Positions 58,001 to 64,000 of a DNA stretch of 64,000 nt are shown here, in pieces (the first letter of the stretch is position 1; each line of letters opens with the position of its first letter). Below the pieces are notes generated by a model, which saw nothing but the letters and a program-made list of their open reading frames with translations, searched no databases and was not told where the DNA came from. Position numbers and translations under genes: made by a program. The stretch is from Paralithodes platypus (taxonomy: Eukaryota > Arthropoda > Malacostraca > Decapoda > Lithodidae): contig CM064571.1 in assembly GCA_032716605.1 (NCBI GenBank), forward strand, positions 18,573,856 through 18,637,855, given 5' to 3'.

Positions 58001-59336
58001 GCGGGAACATTCGCCCCTCCACCTCCTACAATGCATACCTCCTCCGCCGCTACACAAGGTCGAAACAAGGGATTTAGAACCTAGGGTACTGAGCCCGCAT
58101 GGGTGGGAATCGCAAAACGCTCTTCACCACGTGATTTTCAGTGCTTCCATCTATCGGGAACCAGTCCTAACTCAATTTTGCTCATGGTGGCACATTCGCC
58201 CCTTGTCCTCCAGGGTCCTCATATAGGCTAAGTAGGCATTTGAACAAGCATAATAATCACCTATAGCCTACATAGCCTAGGCTAGGCTATTTTCCAATAT
58301 CTGTAAAATATATAAGGCCTAGCCTAGTTCCCTAGTAGCCTATATATACAGTATATTATATATATATATACCGTATATATATATATGGCATGGTCAGTCC
58401 TGTAAAGAATCGTAAGATTCAGTCGTAGATTCCAGGACGAGCTCATTAGCGGCGGATCTCAAATAGCCTATAGGCTAGCCTATATTTTTAGCCGGAGTAA
58501 TTATATCTCAGGAATTTGGCCTTGTTACAGTATAATTGATTCAATTACCTAGGCTACTTTGGACAAATGTATGGTTCAACAATATAATAAAGTAGTCTGT
58601 AAGCCTTGTAAGGAAATGTAGGCTATATGAGTGTGTTCATATACAGTATGAATAATAAAGTAGTCTGTAGGCTAAGCCTTGTAAGGAAATGTATATGAGT
58701 GTGTTCATATACAGTATGAAGTTGAGGTCAATATACAGGAGGCGCTACAATATAGGTAGCAAAATTCTAATGGTAGTTTTGGGTTCCTATCATCATAGGC
58801 TTCATTTCTATATACTTTTTATCCCCGGGAAAAAAAAAAAATCTTGAGTTTTTTATTTTTTCTTGATTTTTTTTTTTTTTTTTTTTATTAACCTAACCAA
58901 AAAACCTAACCTAACCTAACCTAAATGTATTTGGGGGCTACTAGGTTAGGTTAGGTTTTTTGGTTAGGTTAATGACCAAAACAAAAAATCCCAAGAAAAT
59001 AAATGAAAAATCCCAAGATTTCCCCCCCCCCGGGGATAAAAAGTATATAGACATGAAGGATATGATGATAGGAACCCAAAACTACCATTATAATTTTGCT
59101 ACCTATATTGTAGCGCCTCCTGTATATTGACCGAAGTTGAACATATAGGCCTATTTGGGCATGACAAGTTTAACAATAGGCTAGGTGTATACCATTAGTT
59201 TAGGGTAGGATATGATGACCCGGAGATCAAAGTACACTGGTGACTGCATTCCACTTTTAAGGGTGAAGGAACCAAACTTGACCACCCCTATCTTGAACAA
59301 CTCCAGCACACACTCTTCCAACGCACATTTGCTCAT
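39897..59336 (-). CDS. UMPS: Uridine 5'-monophosphate synthase (complete, 11 exons)
   Basis: Bifunctional cytosolic enzyme of de novo pyrimidine synthesis: orotate phosphoribosyltransferase (orotate + PRPP to OMP) fused to OMP decarboxylase (OMP to UMP). Coding exons on the minus strand: 59336-59193, 50642-50532, 47665-47522, 45863-45741, 45498-45375, 43777-43611, 42872-42751, 42336-42218, 41510-41415, 40969-40830, 40055-39897. All introns are GT-AG and every phase agrees, giving 482 residues (animal enzymes ~480). N-terminal domain (about 1-215): [30 protein letters not shown] and the PRPP motif [11 protein letters not shown] (118-128). C-terminal domain (about 260-482): Lys280 in LLKTHVD and the charged set Asp311/Lys313/Asp316 in [12 protein letters not shown], then [10 protein letters not shown] and [11 protein letters not shown]. 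No stop or frameshift. Introns hold many mobile elements. Confidence 0.97.
40140..40180 (+). repeat. CR1 3'-end fragment
   Basis: GGTTTGTTTAGTTTGCAAGT TTTACATTTTAAT, plus-strand terminal piece in UMPS intron 10. Confidence 0.6.
40510..40735. mobile_element. MITE, GTGTCACACGAG family
   Basis: AAGCCGGTATCACACAAGCG at the left and TGTGATACTGATCATACCGG at the right; UMPS intron 10. Confidence 0.7.
40830..40969 (-). CDS. UMPS: UMPS exon 10
   Basis: After CTTCAG; encodes [18 protein letters not shown] and [19 protein letters not shown]; donor GTATGT. Confidence 0.96.
41387..41412. repeat. (AAC/GTT)n microsatellite at UMPS exon 9 donor
   Basis: Reads (AAC)n on the transcribed strand from intron position +6 onward (GTCAGAACAACAAC). 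Confidence 0.85.
41415..41510 (-). CDS. UMPS: UMPS exon 9
   Basis: After CAACAG; encodes [20 protein letters not shown] and [11 protein letters not shown]; donor GTCAGA. Confidence 0.95.
41640..42065 (-). repeat. Two tRNA-SINE copies in UMPS intron 8
   Basis: GTGATCCTCCCGGGATTCAA at 41693 and GTGATCCTGCCGGGATTTAA at 42012 are parallel diverged copies about 320 bp apart, each followed by ACCACATACAG. Both retain box B-like sequence on the minus strand. Confidence 0.6.
42218..42336 (-). CDS. UMPS: UMPS exon 8
   Basis: After TTTCAG; completes Arg312 and encodes [20 protein letters not shown], with decarboxylase residues Lys313 and Asp316; donor GTATTG. Confidence 0.96.
42620..42745. mobile_element. 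TTAA family A remnant beside exon 7
   Basis: AGAATAAAAGGACATCTTGA and CTTCCTTCCTAAGCTGAATA, with TTGTTCGGGACAG near the right, recall family A; ends incomplete. Confidence 0.4.
42751..42872 (-). CDS. UMPS: UMPS exon 7
   Basis: After TGACAG; encodes [20 protein letters not shown] ... FLLFED plus two bases of Arg312; holds Lys280 and Asp311; donor GTGAGT. Confidence 0.96.
43020..43440 (-). mobile_element. RTE-like LINE C-terminal fragment
   Basis: [40 protein letters not shown] and [12 protein letters not shown] parallel the element at 50920-53742 (53040-53290). A frameshift and truncation follow. Lies in UMPS intron 6, same strand as UMPS. Confidence 0.85.
43611..43777 (-). CDS. UMPS: UMPS exon 6
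   Basis: After TTCCAG; linker between domains and the first strand of the decarboxylase: [20 protein letters not shown]; donor GTAAGC. Confidence 0.96.
43955..44160 (+). repeat. SINE-like dispersed repeat in UMPS intron 5
   Basis: GGCTAGGAATCCTGATCCCC and GACGAGACAGAATGGGGCGA match the body of 13185-13376. Confidence 0.6.
44278..44633. other. No gene seen; (CT)n and A-rich tracts
   Basis: UMPS intron 5. Includes (TC)n at 44380-44394 and an A-rich run at 44570-44596. A 214-codon minus-strand ORF across it is accidental: it runs into the family B element. Confidence 0.5.
44634..45121. mobile_element. TTAA-flanked MITE, family B copy 2
   Basis: TTAACCCTCTCACCACGG at the left, GGGCTGGAGGGTTAA at the right. 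The body is nearly identical to 2423-2910 (for example GGAGAGCGTCGCTTGTTCGT). 488 bp, as in copy 1, implying fairly recent activity of the family. Confidence 0.88.
45375..45498 (-). CDS. UMPS: UMPS exon 5
   Basis: After CTTCAG; end of the phosphoribosyltransferase domain and linker: [20 protein letters not shown]; donor GTAAGA. Confidence 0.94.
45505..45725. mobile_element. MITE, GTGTCACACGAG family
   Basis: CTGGTGTTACAAGAGCG at the left, with GCAATTTTCGATAAGCAAG and CTGCCAGACTACAAATGCTC inside. It ends within a few bases of the UMPS exon 5 acceptor, so it supplies most of intron 4. Confidence 0.7.
45741..45863 (-). CDS. UMPS: UMPS exon 4
   Basis: Acceptor AG at 45864-45865; encodes [20 protein letters not shown] and [19 protein letters not shown]; donor GTAAGG. 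Contains the conserved REQGG. Confidence 0.96.
46043..46190 (-). mobile_element. CR1-type LINE 3' end
   Basis: ATTAAAATGTAAAACTTGCA ... TCGCTATGTGGAAACAACGC ... AGAACACAATCCACCACAT, same as 31634-31790. In UMPS intron 3. Confidence 0.8.
46191..46790. other. UMPS intron 3, non-coding
   Basis: No gene. (CA)n at 46506-46522 and a repeat related to 940-1115 (inverted) at about 46560-46740. Confidence 0.4.
46791..46900 (-). repeat. tRNA-SINE fragment
   Basis: TTGATTGACAGGGCTAG, GGGACTTTACTGGACAT and GGGTGGGATCAAACTGCCAA match 5356-5550; truncated at the head by the next LINE fragment. Confidence 0.6.
46905..47412 (-). mobile_element. CR1-type LINE C-terminus and 3' UTR
   Basis: [34 protein letters not shown] and [20 protein letters not shown] ending DEMGWV and a stop at 47105, then 3' UTR to about 46905 (CATAAGAACATAAGAA end). 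A different CR1 lineage from 31634-36053. Confidence 0.85.
47522..47665 (-). CDS. UMPS: UMPS exon 3
   Basis: After CTTCAG; encodes [20 protein letters not shown] and the PRPP-binding [16 protein letters not shown]; donor GTCAGT. Confidence 0.97.
47666..48039. other. UMPS intron 2, non-coding
   Basis: No gene or repeat that I could support. Confidence 0.4.
48040..48310 (+). mobile_element. LINE C-terminal fragment
   Basis: Plus-strand [20 protein letters not shown] and ITQLRWRDG: the RRxLxWYGHVER pattern of LINE C-termini; many stops. Confidence 0.6.
48335..48488 (+). repeat. Dispersed repeat shared with 39470-39670
   Basis: GGGTCGGGCGCCAGTTTGAC, GAAGGGTCATGCCTGGATGT and GTCTGCCTGCTAAGACCG. 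Confidence 0.65.
48489..48665 (+). repeat. SINE-like repeat, GGTATGTGCCTGAG tail
   Basis: GGTCTGGGACCTGGGAATCT to GGGGTATGTGCCTGAGTAAA and (CATA)n; second copy of 18000-18260. Confidence 0.7.
48903..49170. repeat. Dispersed ~200-bp repeat, copy 2, interrupted
   Basis: Colinear with 14871-15073 but split after AATAATTACTG by the insertion 49002-49081. Confidence 0.7.
48991..49092 (-). mobile_element. (AAC)n-tailed retroposed fragment with 11-bp target duplication
   Basis: AATAATTACTG is found at 48991-49001 and again at 49082-49092. Between them lies an 80-bp minus-strand 3' end of the LINE/SINE S family (CTTGGGGCTGTTCGGCCAGG then (AAC)n). This is a severely 5'-truncated target-primed insertion. 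Confidence 0.85.
49171..49447. other. UMPS intron 2... non-coding part of intron 2 (second intron region)
   Basis: Non-coding sequence of the intron between UMPS exons 2 and 3; nothing recognised. Confidence 0.35.
49448..50090 (-). mobile_element. LINE C-terminus with (AAC)n tail
   Basis: Minus-strand [20 protein letters not shown] then [16 protein letters not shown]: the LxRLRxGHHPxLxSYxxRLD pattern of C-terminal regions in jockey/R1-like LINEs. 3' UTR runs to GGCAGCTTAGGGAACAACAA at about 49450. The same end is at 63690-64000. Confidence 0.7.
50152..50424. mobile_element. Possible TTAA-flanked element (weak)
   Basis: TTAACTCCCGGGGTTCACCC at the left and GCAGGGAAAGGGTTAA at the right, but the inverted ends match poorly. 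Possibly a decayed family B-type element. Confidence 0.4.
50532..50642 (-). CDS. UMPS: UMPS exon 2
   Basis: After TTCCAG; encodes [20 protein letters not shown] and [17 protein letters not shown]; donor GTCACA, a weak donor. [10 protein letters not shown] is the conserved substrate-binding loop. Confidence 0.95.
50920..53742 (+). mobile_element. RTE-like LINE with PHD-like finger, broken
   Basis: Plus-strand element in UMPS intron 1, antisense to UMPS. Endonuclease: [33 protein letters not shown] and [10 protein letters not shown] (51070-51390). RT (52023-52860): [40 protein letters not shown], motif [28 protein letters not shown] and [12 protein letters not shown] (52724-52758). A Cys/His cluster follows: [17 protein letters not shown], and CVVCKGE (52898-53055). 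The C-terminus has [15 protein letters not shown] and [19 protein letters not shown], ending near 53688, with an (ATGT)n tail at 53724-53742. About 2.8 kb; 5' part of the endonuclease lost. Frame breaks near 51912, 51967, 52693, 52935, 53050 and 53295. Confidence 0.92.
52880..53062 (+). other. PHD/zinc-finger-like cluster in LINE linker
   Basis: Cys-x2-Cys (CAVC), Cys-x2-Cys-x2-Trp-Val-His (CSICRCWVH), a further Cys (RCS) and Cys-x2-Cys (CVVC) in order across a frame break, consistent with a Cys4-His-Cys3 finger. Its role in the element (nucleic-acid or chromatin binding) is inferred only. Confidence 0.6.
53743..54149. other. UMPS intron 1, non-coding
   Basis: TAACC/GGTTAGG-like motifs at 53820-53900; otherwise nothing supported. 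Confidence 0.4.
54150..54683 (+). mobile_element. SINE-like element S, copy 2
   Basis: TTGGGCGGGTGCCCAACTCC to CAGCCTGGGGAACAACAACA. Colinear with 20699-21229. Confidence 0.85.
54684..55005. other. UMPS intron 1, non-coding
   Basis: Nothing supported. Confidence 0.4.
55006..55143. repeat. Tandem repeat, 23-bp unit x 6
   Basis: Six essentially identical units of AAAATTGAAGTAATCATGTT AAC. The lack of divergence between units indicates recent expansion. Confidence 0.95.
55239..55772 (-). mobile_element. SINE-like element S, copy 3 (inverted)
   Basis: Complement of copies 1 and 2: GGTTGTTGTTCCCCAGGCTG at the left and GGGGTTGGGCACCCGCCC at the right. Together with copy 2 (54150-54683) it forms an inverted pair 555 bp apart. 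Confidence 0.85.
55775..55950 (+). mobile_element. LINE C-terminal fragment
   Basis: CATGGAGAGAGGGAGACAGA, CAATGTGGTGTGGATGTGGC and GAAGTGGAAGGGCAGGAGAG parallel 2920-3110 of the first LINE. Stops and frameshifts throughout. Confidence 0.65.
56351..56796. mobile_element. TTAA-flanked MITE, family B-type
   Basis: TTAACCCGTCCAGCCCCGGC at the left and CGCTGGGGCTGTACGGGTTAA (20 bp shown to GGTTA) at the right form inverted ends. 446 bp. Interior has CACGCGCACGCACG and two GACGCG-type blocks. Closest relative is the inner element at 62913-63305. Confidence 0.8.
57025..57395. repeat. Diverged tandem duplication (~200-bp unit)
   Basis: TTTGCCCCCTGCTGGCAATA ... GATGACAATATGTCATGGGG starts at 57052 and recurs at 57266; both are followed by long G runs, ACATATTATTGTA and GACGGGAACATGAT. 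Confidence 0.8.
57598..58225. mobile_element. 628-bp element with >30-bp perfect inverted ends
   Basis: TATATGAGGACCCTGGAGGA CAAGGGGCGAATG at the left is exactly mirrored at 58193-58225. TATA at both edges is compatible with a TA target. The interior has a GC-rich patch (57930-58060) with two ATTGG boxes. No transposase ORF. Confidence 0.85.
58584..58718. repeat. Tandem duplication (~70-80-bp unit)
   Basis: AATAATAAAGTAGTCTGTA ... GCCTTGTAAGGAAATGTA ... GAGTGTGTTCATATACAGTA occurs twice in direct succession. Confidence 0.85.
58718..59140. mobile_element. 407-bp foldback element with 8-bp target duplication
   Basis: GGTCAATATACAGGAGGCGC at 58726 is mirrored at 59113-59132. The arms of about 190 bp pair almost throughout, including TTTTGGGTTCCTATCATCAT and CTTTTTATCCCCGGG, meeting in a TAGGTTAGG/CCTAACCTA centre. 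GAAGTTGA at 58718-58725 and 59133-59140 is the target duplication. An 8-bp duplication fits hAT or P-type elements; no transposase is present. It lies in UMPS intron 1, about 50 bp from exon 1. Confidence 0.9.
59193..59336 (-). CDS. UMPS: UMPS exon 1
   Basis: ATG at 59336-59334 (context GTCACCATGA); 48 residues [20 protein letters not shown] then [20 protein letters not shown] and IISYPKLM; donor GTATAC. The start matches the length of other animal N-termini. Confidence 0.95.
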
Positions 59337-59629
59337 GGTGACGGCCTGGGAGTGACTGAGGTAAGGTGAGAAATTATGCGGGCAAGCGGATTTGATTACA
59401 GGTGCAAGAAACCACCTGCGGGCAGTGCGGGTTCGGGGTTTTGGACAGTCTTGGTCAGATGTCGGATGTCGTCTCCAAGTTTATGGACTGTATTCGTAAA
59501 GTTCTCTTGTGCATATCTTCAGTTAAATCGTGGTATTTTAGTATTCATATTTCTCTAATTTGCTATTTAGCCTATAAAACTATGAATTACCAAAAAGTAT
59601 AATAGTATAGGCCTACCGTCATACCCGAG
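59337..59629. other. UMPS 5' flank
   Basis: Contains the UMPS 5' UTR or an acceptor (CCTCAG at 59355-59360; CCCAG at 59346-59350). No TATA box recognised on the minus strand. Confidence 0.4.
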
Positions 59630-60038
59630 AAGGCGAGACAGGTACTGCGCAATTTATGTGTGGAAAATCCTGGAGAAGCTGGTTCCAGATCCAACTGGTA
59701 ATGAACTCCAGGAAAAACAAAATGGTCGGACTGGAAGGAAGTGTGAGAGGAGATCCCTCCCAACACAGGCACCAGAACGAGTGAGATCCCTCCTCGCGTC
59801 CAGCCTAGGCCACAATGGACCAAAAAATTTCAACTTGCTGGCCAAGGAAGTGCGAGACATAGTAGGTTGCCCGGTAGACAGGTTCAAAGGGTTATTAGAC
59901 AAGTTTCTAAAGACCCTCCCAGATGAACCACCAGTGTCTGGATACACTGCTAACTGCCGGGCGGCCTCAAACTCTATACCGGACCAGACGGACCTCCTTC
60001 GAAGGGACGGACGCAGCGGTGGCGGACCACGACTGTGA
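59630..60038 (+). mobile_element. LINE C-terminal fragment
   Basis: GPKNFNLLAKEVRDIVGCPV, DRFKGLLDKFLKTLPDEPPV and SGYTANCRAASNSIPDQ: the C-terminal signature of a class of arthropod LINEs. About 126 codons remain open, stop at 60036-60038. Confidence 0.75.
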
Positions 60039-60069
60039 GGACGGGACCTCTAGAGTCTAGACGACTTCA

Positions 60070-60264
60070 GTGCTAAGATCCATAGTGCAAGAGATTAGTG
60101 CGGAGGAATGGAATGCAGTGGTAGGAAGGTATGAATGGGGGCTCGACGGAATAGTGATCTACCTGCTTGGCCTGAACGACCTAAACATGTGGAATGAGAC
60201 CACTGCACGGAGTGTTAAGGACTACCTAGAGGGAGTGTGGAGGAAAAGATCAGCCTCACAATAG
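60070..60264 (+). CDS. Unrecognised short ORF
   Basis: 64 codons: LRSIVQEISAEEWNAVVGRY, then EWGLDGIVIYLLGLNDLNMW and NETTARSVKDYLEGVWRKRS. The composition is protein-like (balanced, several Trp, no low complexity), but no family is recognised and it directly follows a LINE end. It could be the 5' part of another retroelement, or chance. Confidence 0.25.
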   Translation: MLRSIVQEISAEEWNAVVGRYEWGLDGIVIYLLGLNDLNMWNETTARSVKDYLEGVWRKRSASQ

Positions 60265-61366
60265 TGAGGCTGGGGTGAGAATGCCCACGGGGGAACAATC
60301 TTCTTTTATTCTCAACCTGTCCTTTTCCATTATAGTTTATAAGTTTATCCTAGGAGAGAGCCGATACTAAGGCCACACCTCGACCAGTCGAGCGTGACTC
60401 TCCCACCAAGACCAAGTAAGATTCAAGTAAGATACCCGTATATATATTTTTTTTTAAATATAGGGCAATATCAATTTAATGCAAAATTGCAAATAAATAC
60501 AATTGAAGTTACCAAATGTGTAATAAACATATTATAATAAATGAGAAAGTCCTGATTCGAAGACTGTCTGGCAGTCTTGGCGGCAAAGTTGTGACACTTG
60601 ACGGACTGCAGGAAGGTTAGTAGCATTAGTAGTGTTTTATAGTTATTTAAGGTATTAATGTCTAAAACATCCTTCAGAAAGTCTGTGAGGAAATGTCACA
60701 ATGCTTCACACACTTGTATTGTTGCCCATTAGGCCTATTTTGTATTTACCATTACCTGAGTTTAAGAGAGAAATATGCGAATTTATCCCAACAGTCTTGA
60801 TGCTTCAGTGTAAATGATACAAGGGCGAGTTGAACTTGGTAGGCCTATTTGACACTCACCTCCATGACCTTCCAAACTTTCTCTGCAGTGGCGGACATCA
60901 GAGGTGCAGACCGTGCAGTAGACCAAGTGTCGCATTTACAATGTGAATATTATAGAATCTGATCAGCATGATCAAAGCTGAGTAGACCTACACCGGTTAG
61001 GCCTATAGGCTAGGTTACAATTCACAACCACAACCATTCCAACAGTGCGACAACACTCCACATGCACCCCCCACACACTATGTATAACAATGTCACTATG
61101 TAATTATATTTTATTTAATTATAAAGCGCAGATACATGTATGTCGTTTAAACAATTTAAAGGCCAATTTAAGGCCTTCCGGAAATGTTTTACGGTATGCA
61201 CAACGAATTGAGATTCTATCTTGGGCATCTCATTGGGCTTGGAGACCTAGGTGTCTGGCAATATAGATAGAATATAATAAGGTTGGACGAGTTGGGTTGC
61301 ATCAACTCCGATCTGGTAATGACATAGCCTACAACTAACTGCAGCTTTGTAATTGTTTGTTTACAG
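60265..61366. other. Intergenic / intron
   Basis: Apart from the candidate exon at 60860-60898, nothing recognised. Confidence 0.35.
60860..60898 (-). CDS. Candidate 5' coding exon (UMPS extension or separate gene)
   Basis: Minus-strand ATG at 60898-60896 opens MSATAEKVWKVME followed directly by the strong donor GTGAGT. Spliced to the acceptor CCCAG (59346-59350) it would join GCCGTCACC and then the UMPS ATG in frame, adding 16 residues. This is inference: the UMPS start at 59336 is sufficient by homology, and no transcript evidence is available. Confidence 0.3.
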
Positions 61367-63627
<2,261 letters not shown>

Positions 63628-63689
63628 CGGTAAATTGCCATAATCTCATCTTGATTGTTCAGCAATTATGAATATTTTGTTGCGAAATG

Positions 63690-64000
63690 TGTTGTTGTCG
63701 TTCCCTAGGCTGCCTGGCTGAACAGCCCCGAGTTCCTAAGGAAGGCCATGGCCACGATCGGGCTTTCCCACAGGGCTCTCAAGGAGTGTAGATTATGTTG
63801 ATGGCGTAAGTGATTGTGTAGAATGCAGTCTTGTATGATGTGTTTAATAGTATGGGGTGCTGTGTTGCATTCTGGGCAGGTGTCAACGAAGTAGACATCC
63901 AGTCTCTTCTGATAGCTCAGAAGAGCTGAATGGAGCCCACATCTCAGCCTGGCCAGGTGGACTATGTCCTCGCGAGGACACCTATTGCTATACCCTGTTT
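63690..64000 (-). mobile_element. LINE C-terminus with (AAC)n tail, runs off the window
   Basis: TTGTTGTCGTTCCCTAGGCT at the left matches the tail at 49450. Further right, the minus strand reads [20 protein letters not shown] then YQKRLD, as in 49448-50090. The 5' part lies beyond the window. Confidence 0.7.

Noticed and set aside
59658..60038. Host gene downstream of UMPS on the plus strand
   Set aside because: The FKGLLDKFL...PDEPPVSGY pattern is a LINE C-terminus, not a host domain.

Overview
This is an intron- and repeat-rich, AT-biased animal nuclear window. GT-AG introns of up to about 9 kb, tRNA-derived SINEs, several non-LTR retrotransposon clades, a Penelope-like element, many short inverted-repeat DNA elements and scattered TTAGG-type tracts suggest an arthropod, most plausibly a decapod crustacean. 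The species assignment is inference. No operon, CRISPR array, bacterial gene or viral gene was seen.

Host genes. (1) 185-272 (+) looks like the terminal coding exon of an unrecognised gene entering from the left. (2) 19329-24162 (+) is a complete three-exon SEC61B (Sec61 translocon beta subunit, 95 residues), whose first exon codes only for the initiator Met. (3) 39897-59336 (-) is a complete 11-exon UMPS (bifunctional orotate phosphoribosyltransferase / OMP decarboxylase, 482 residues) that can be read through every splice junction with no lesion; its first intron alone is about 8.5 kb. A possible extra 5' coding exon lies at 60860-60898. (4) 61367-63627 (+) is the 5' part of an unrecognised gene with low-complexity Gln-, Gly- and Pro-rich coding exons.

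Everything else is mostly mobile DNA. Non-LTR elements: a CR1-type element with an SGNH-esterase ORF1 (31634-36053, -), an L2/CR1-like element (24812-26400, +), an RTE-like element with a PHD-like Cys/His cluster (50920-53742, +, antisense inside UMPS intron 1), another LINE at 26660-28650 (-), and many fragments. A Penelope-like reverse transcriptase lies at 36060-37610 (-). DNA-transposon-type elements include two TTAA-target (piggyBac-like) families, TA-target (Tc1/mariner/pogo-like) MITEs, a perfect-looking foldback with an 8-bp target duplication beside UMPS exon 1, and several elements with long inverted repeats. SINEs share 3' tails with LINEs, and two such insertions show clear target-site duplications. 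All ORFs of the mobile elements that I inspected are broken by frameshifts or stops.

The most interesting structures are the nested insertions (TTAA element inside a LINE at 2423-2910; TTAA element inside a TTAA element at 62766-63355; mariner-like MITE inside another MITE at 7440-7840), two tail-to-tail CR1 pairs forming large inverted repeats (30263-32352 and 38712-39066), a 60-bp-arm hairpin at 8071-8215, and the candidate UMPS N-terminal exon. I did not find a convincing new multi-gene system.
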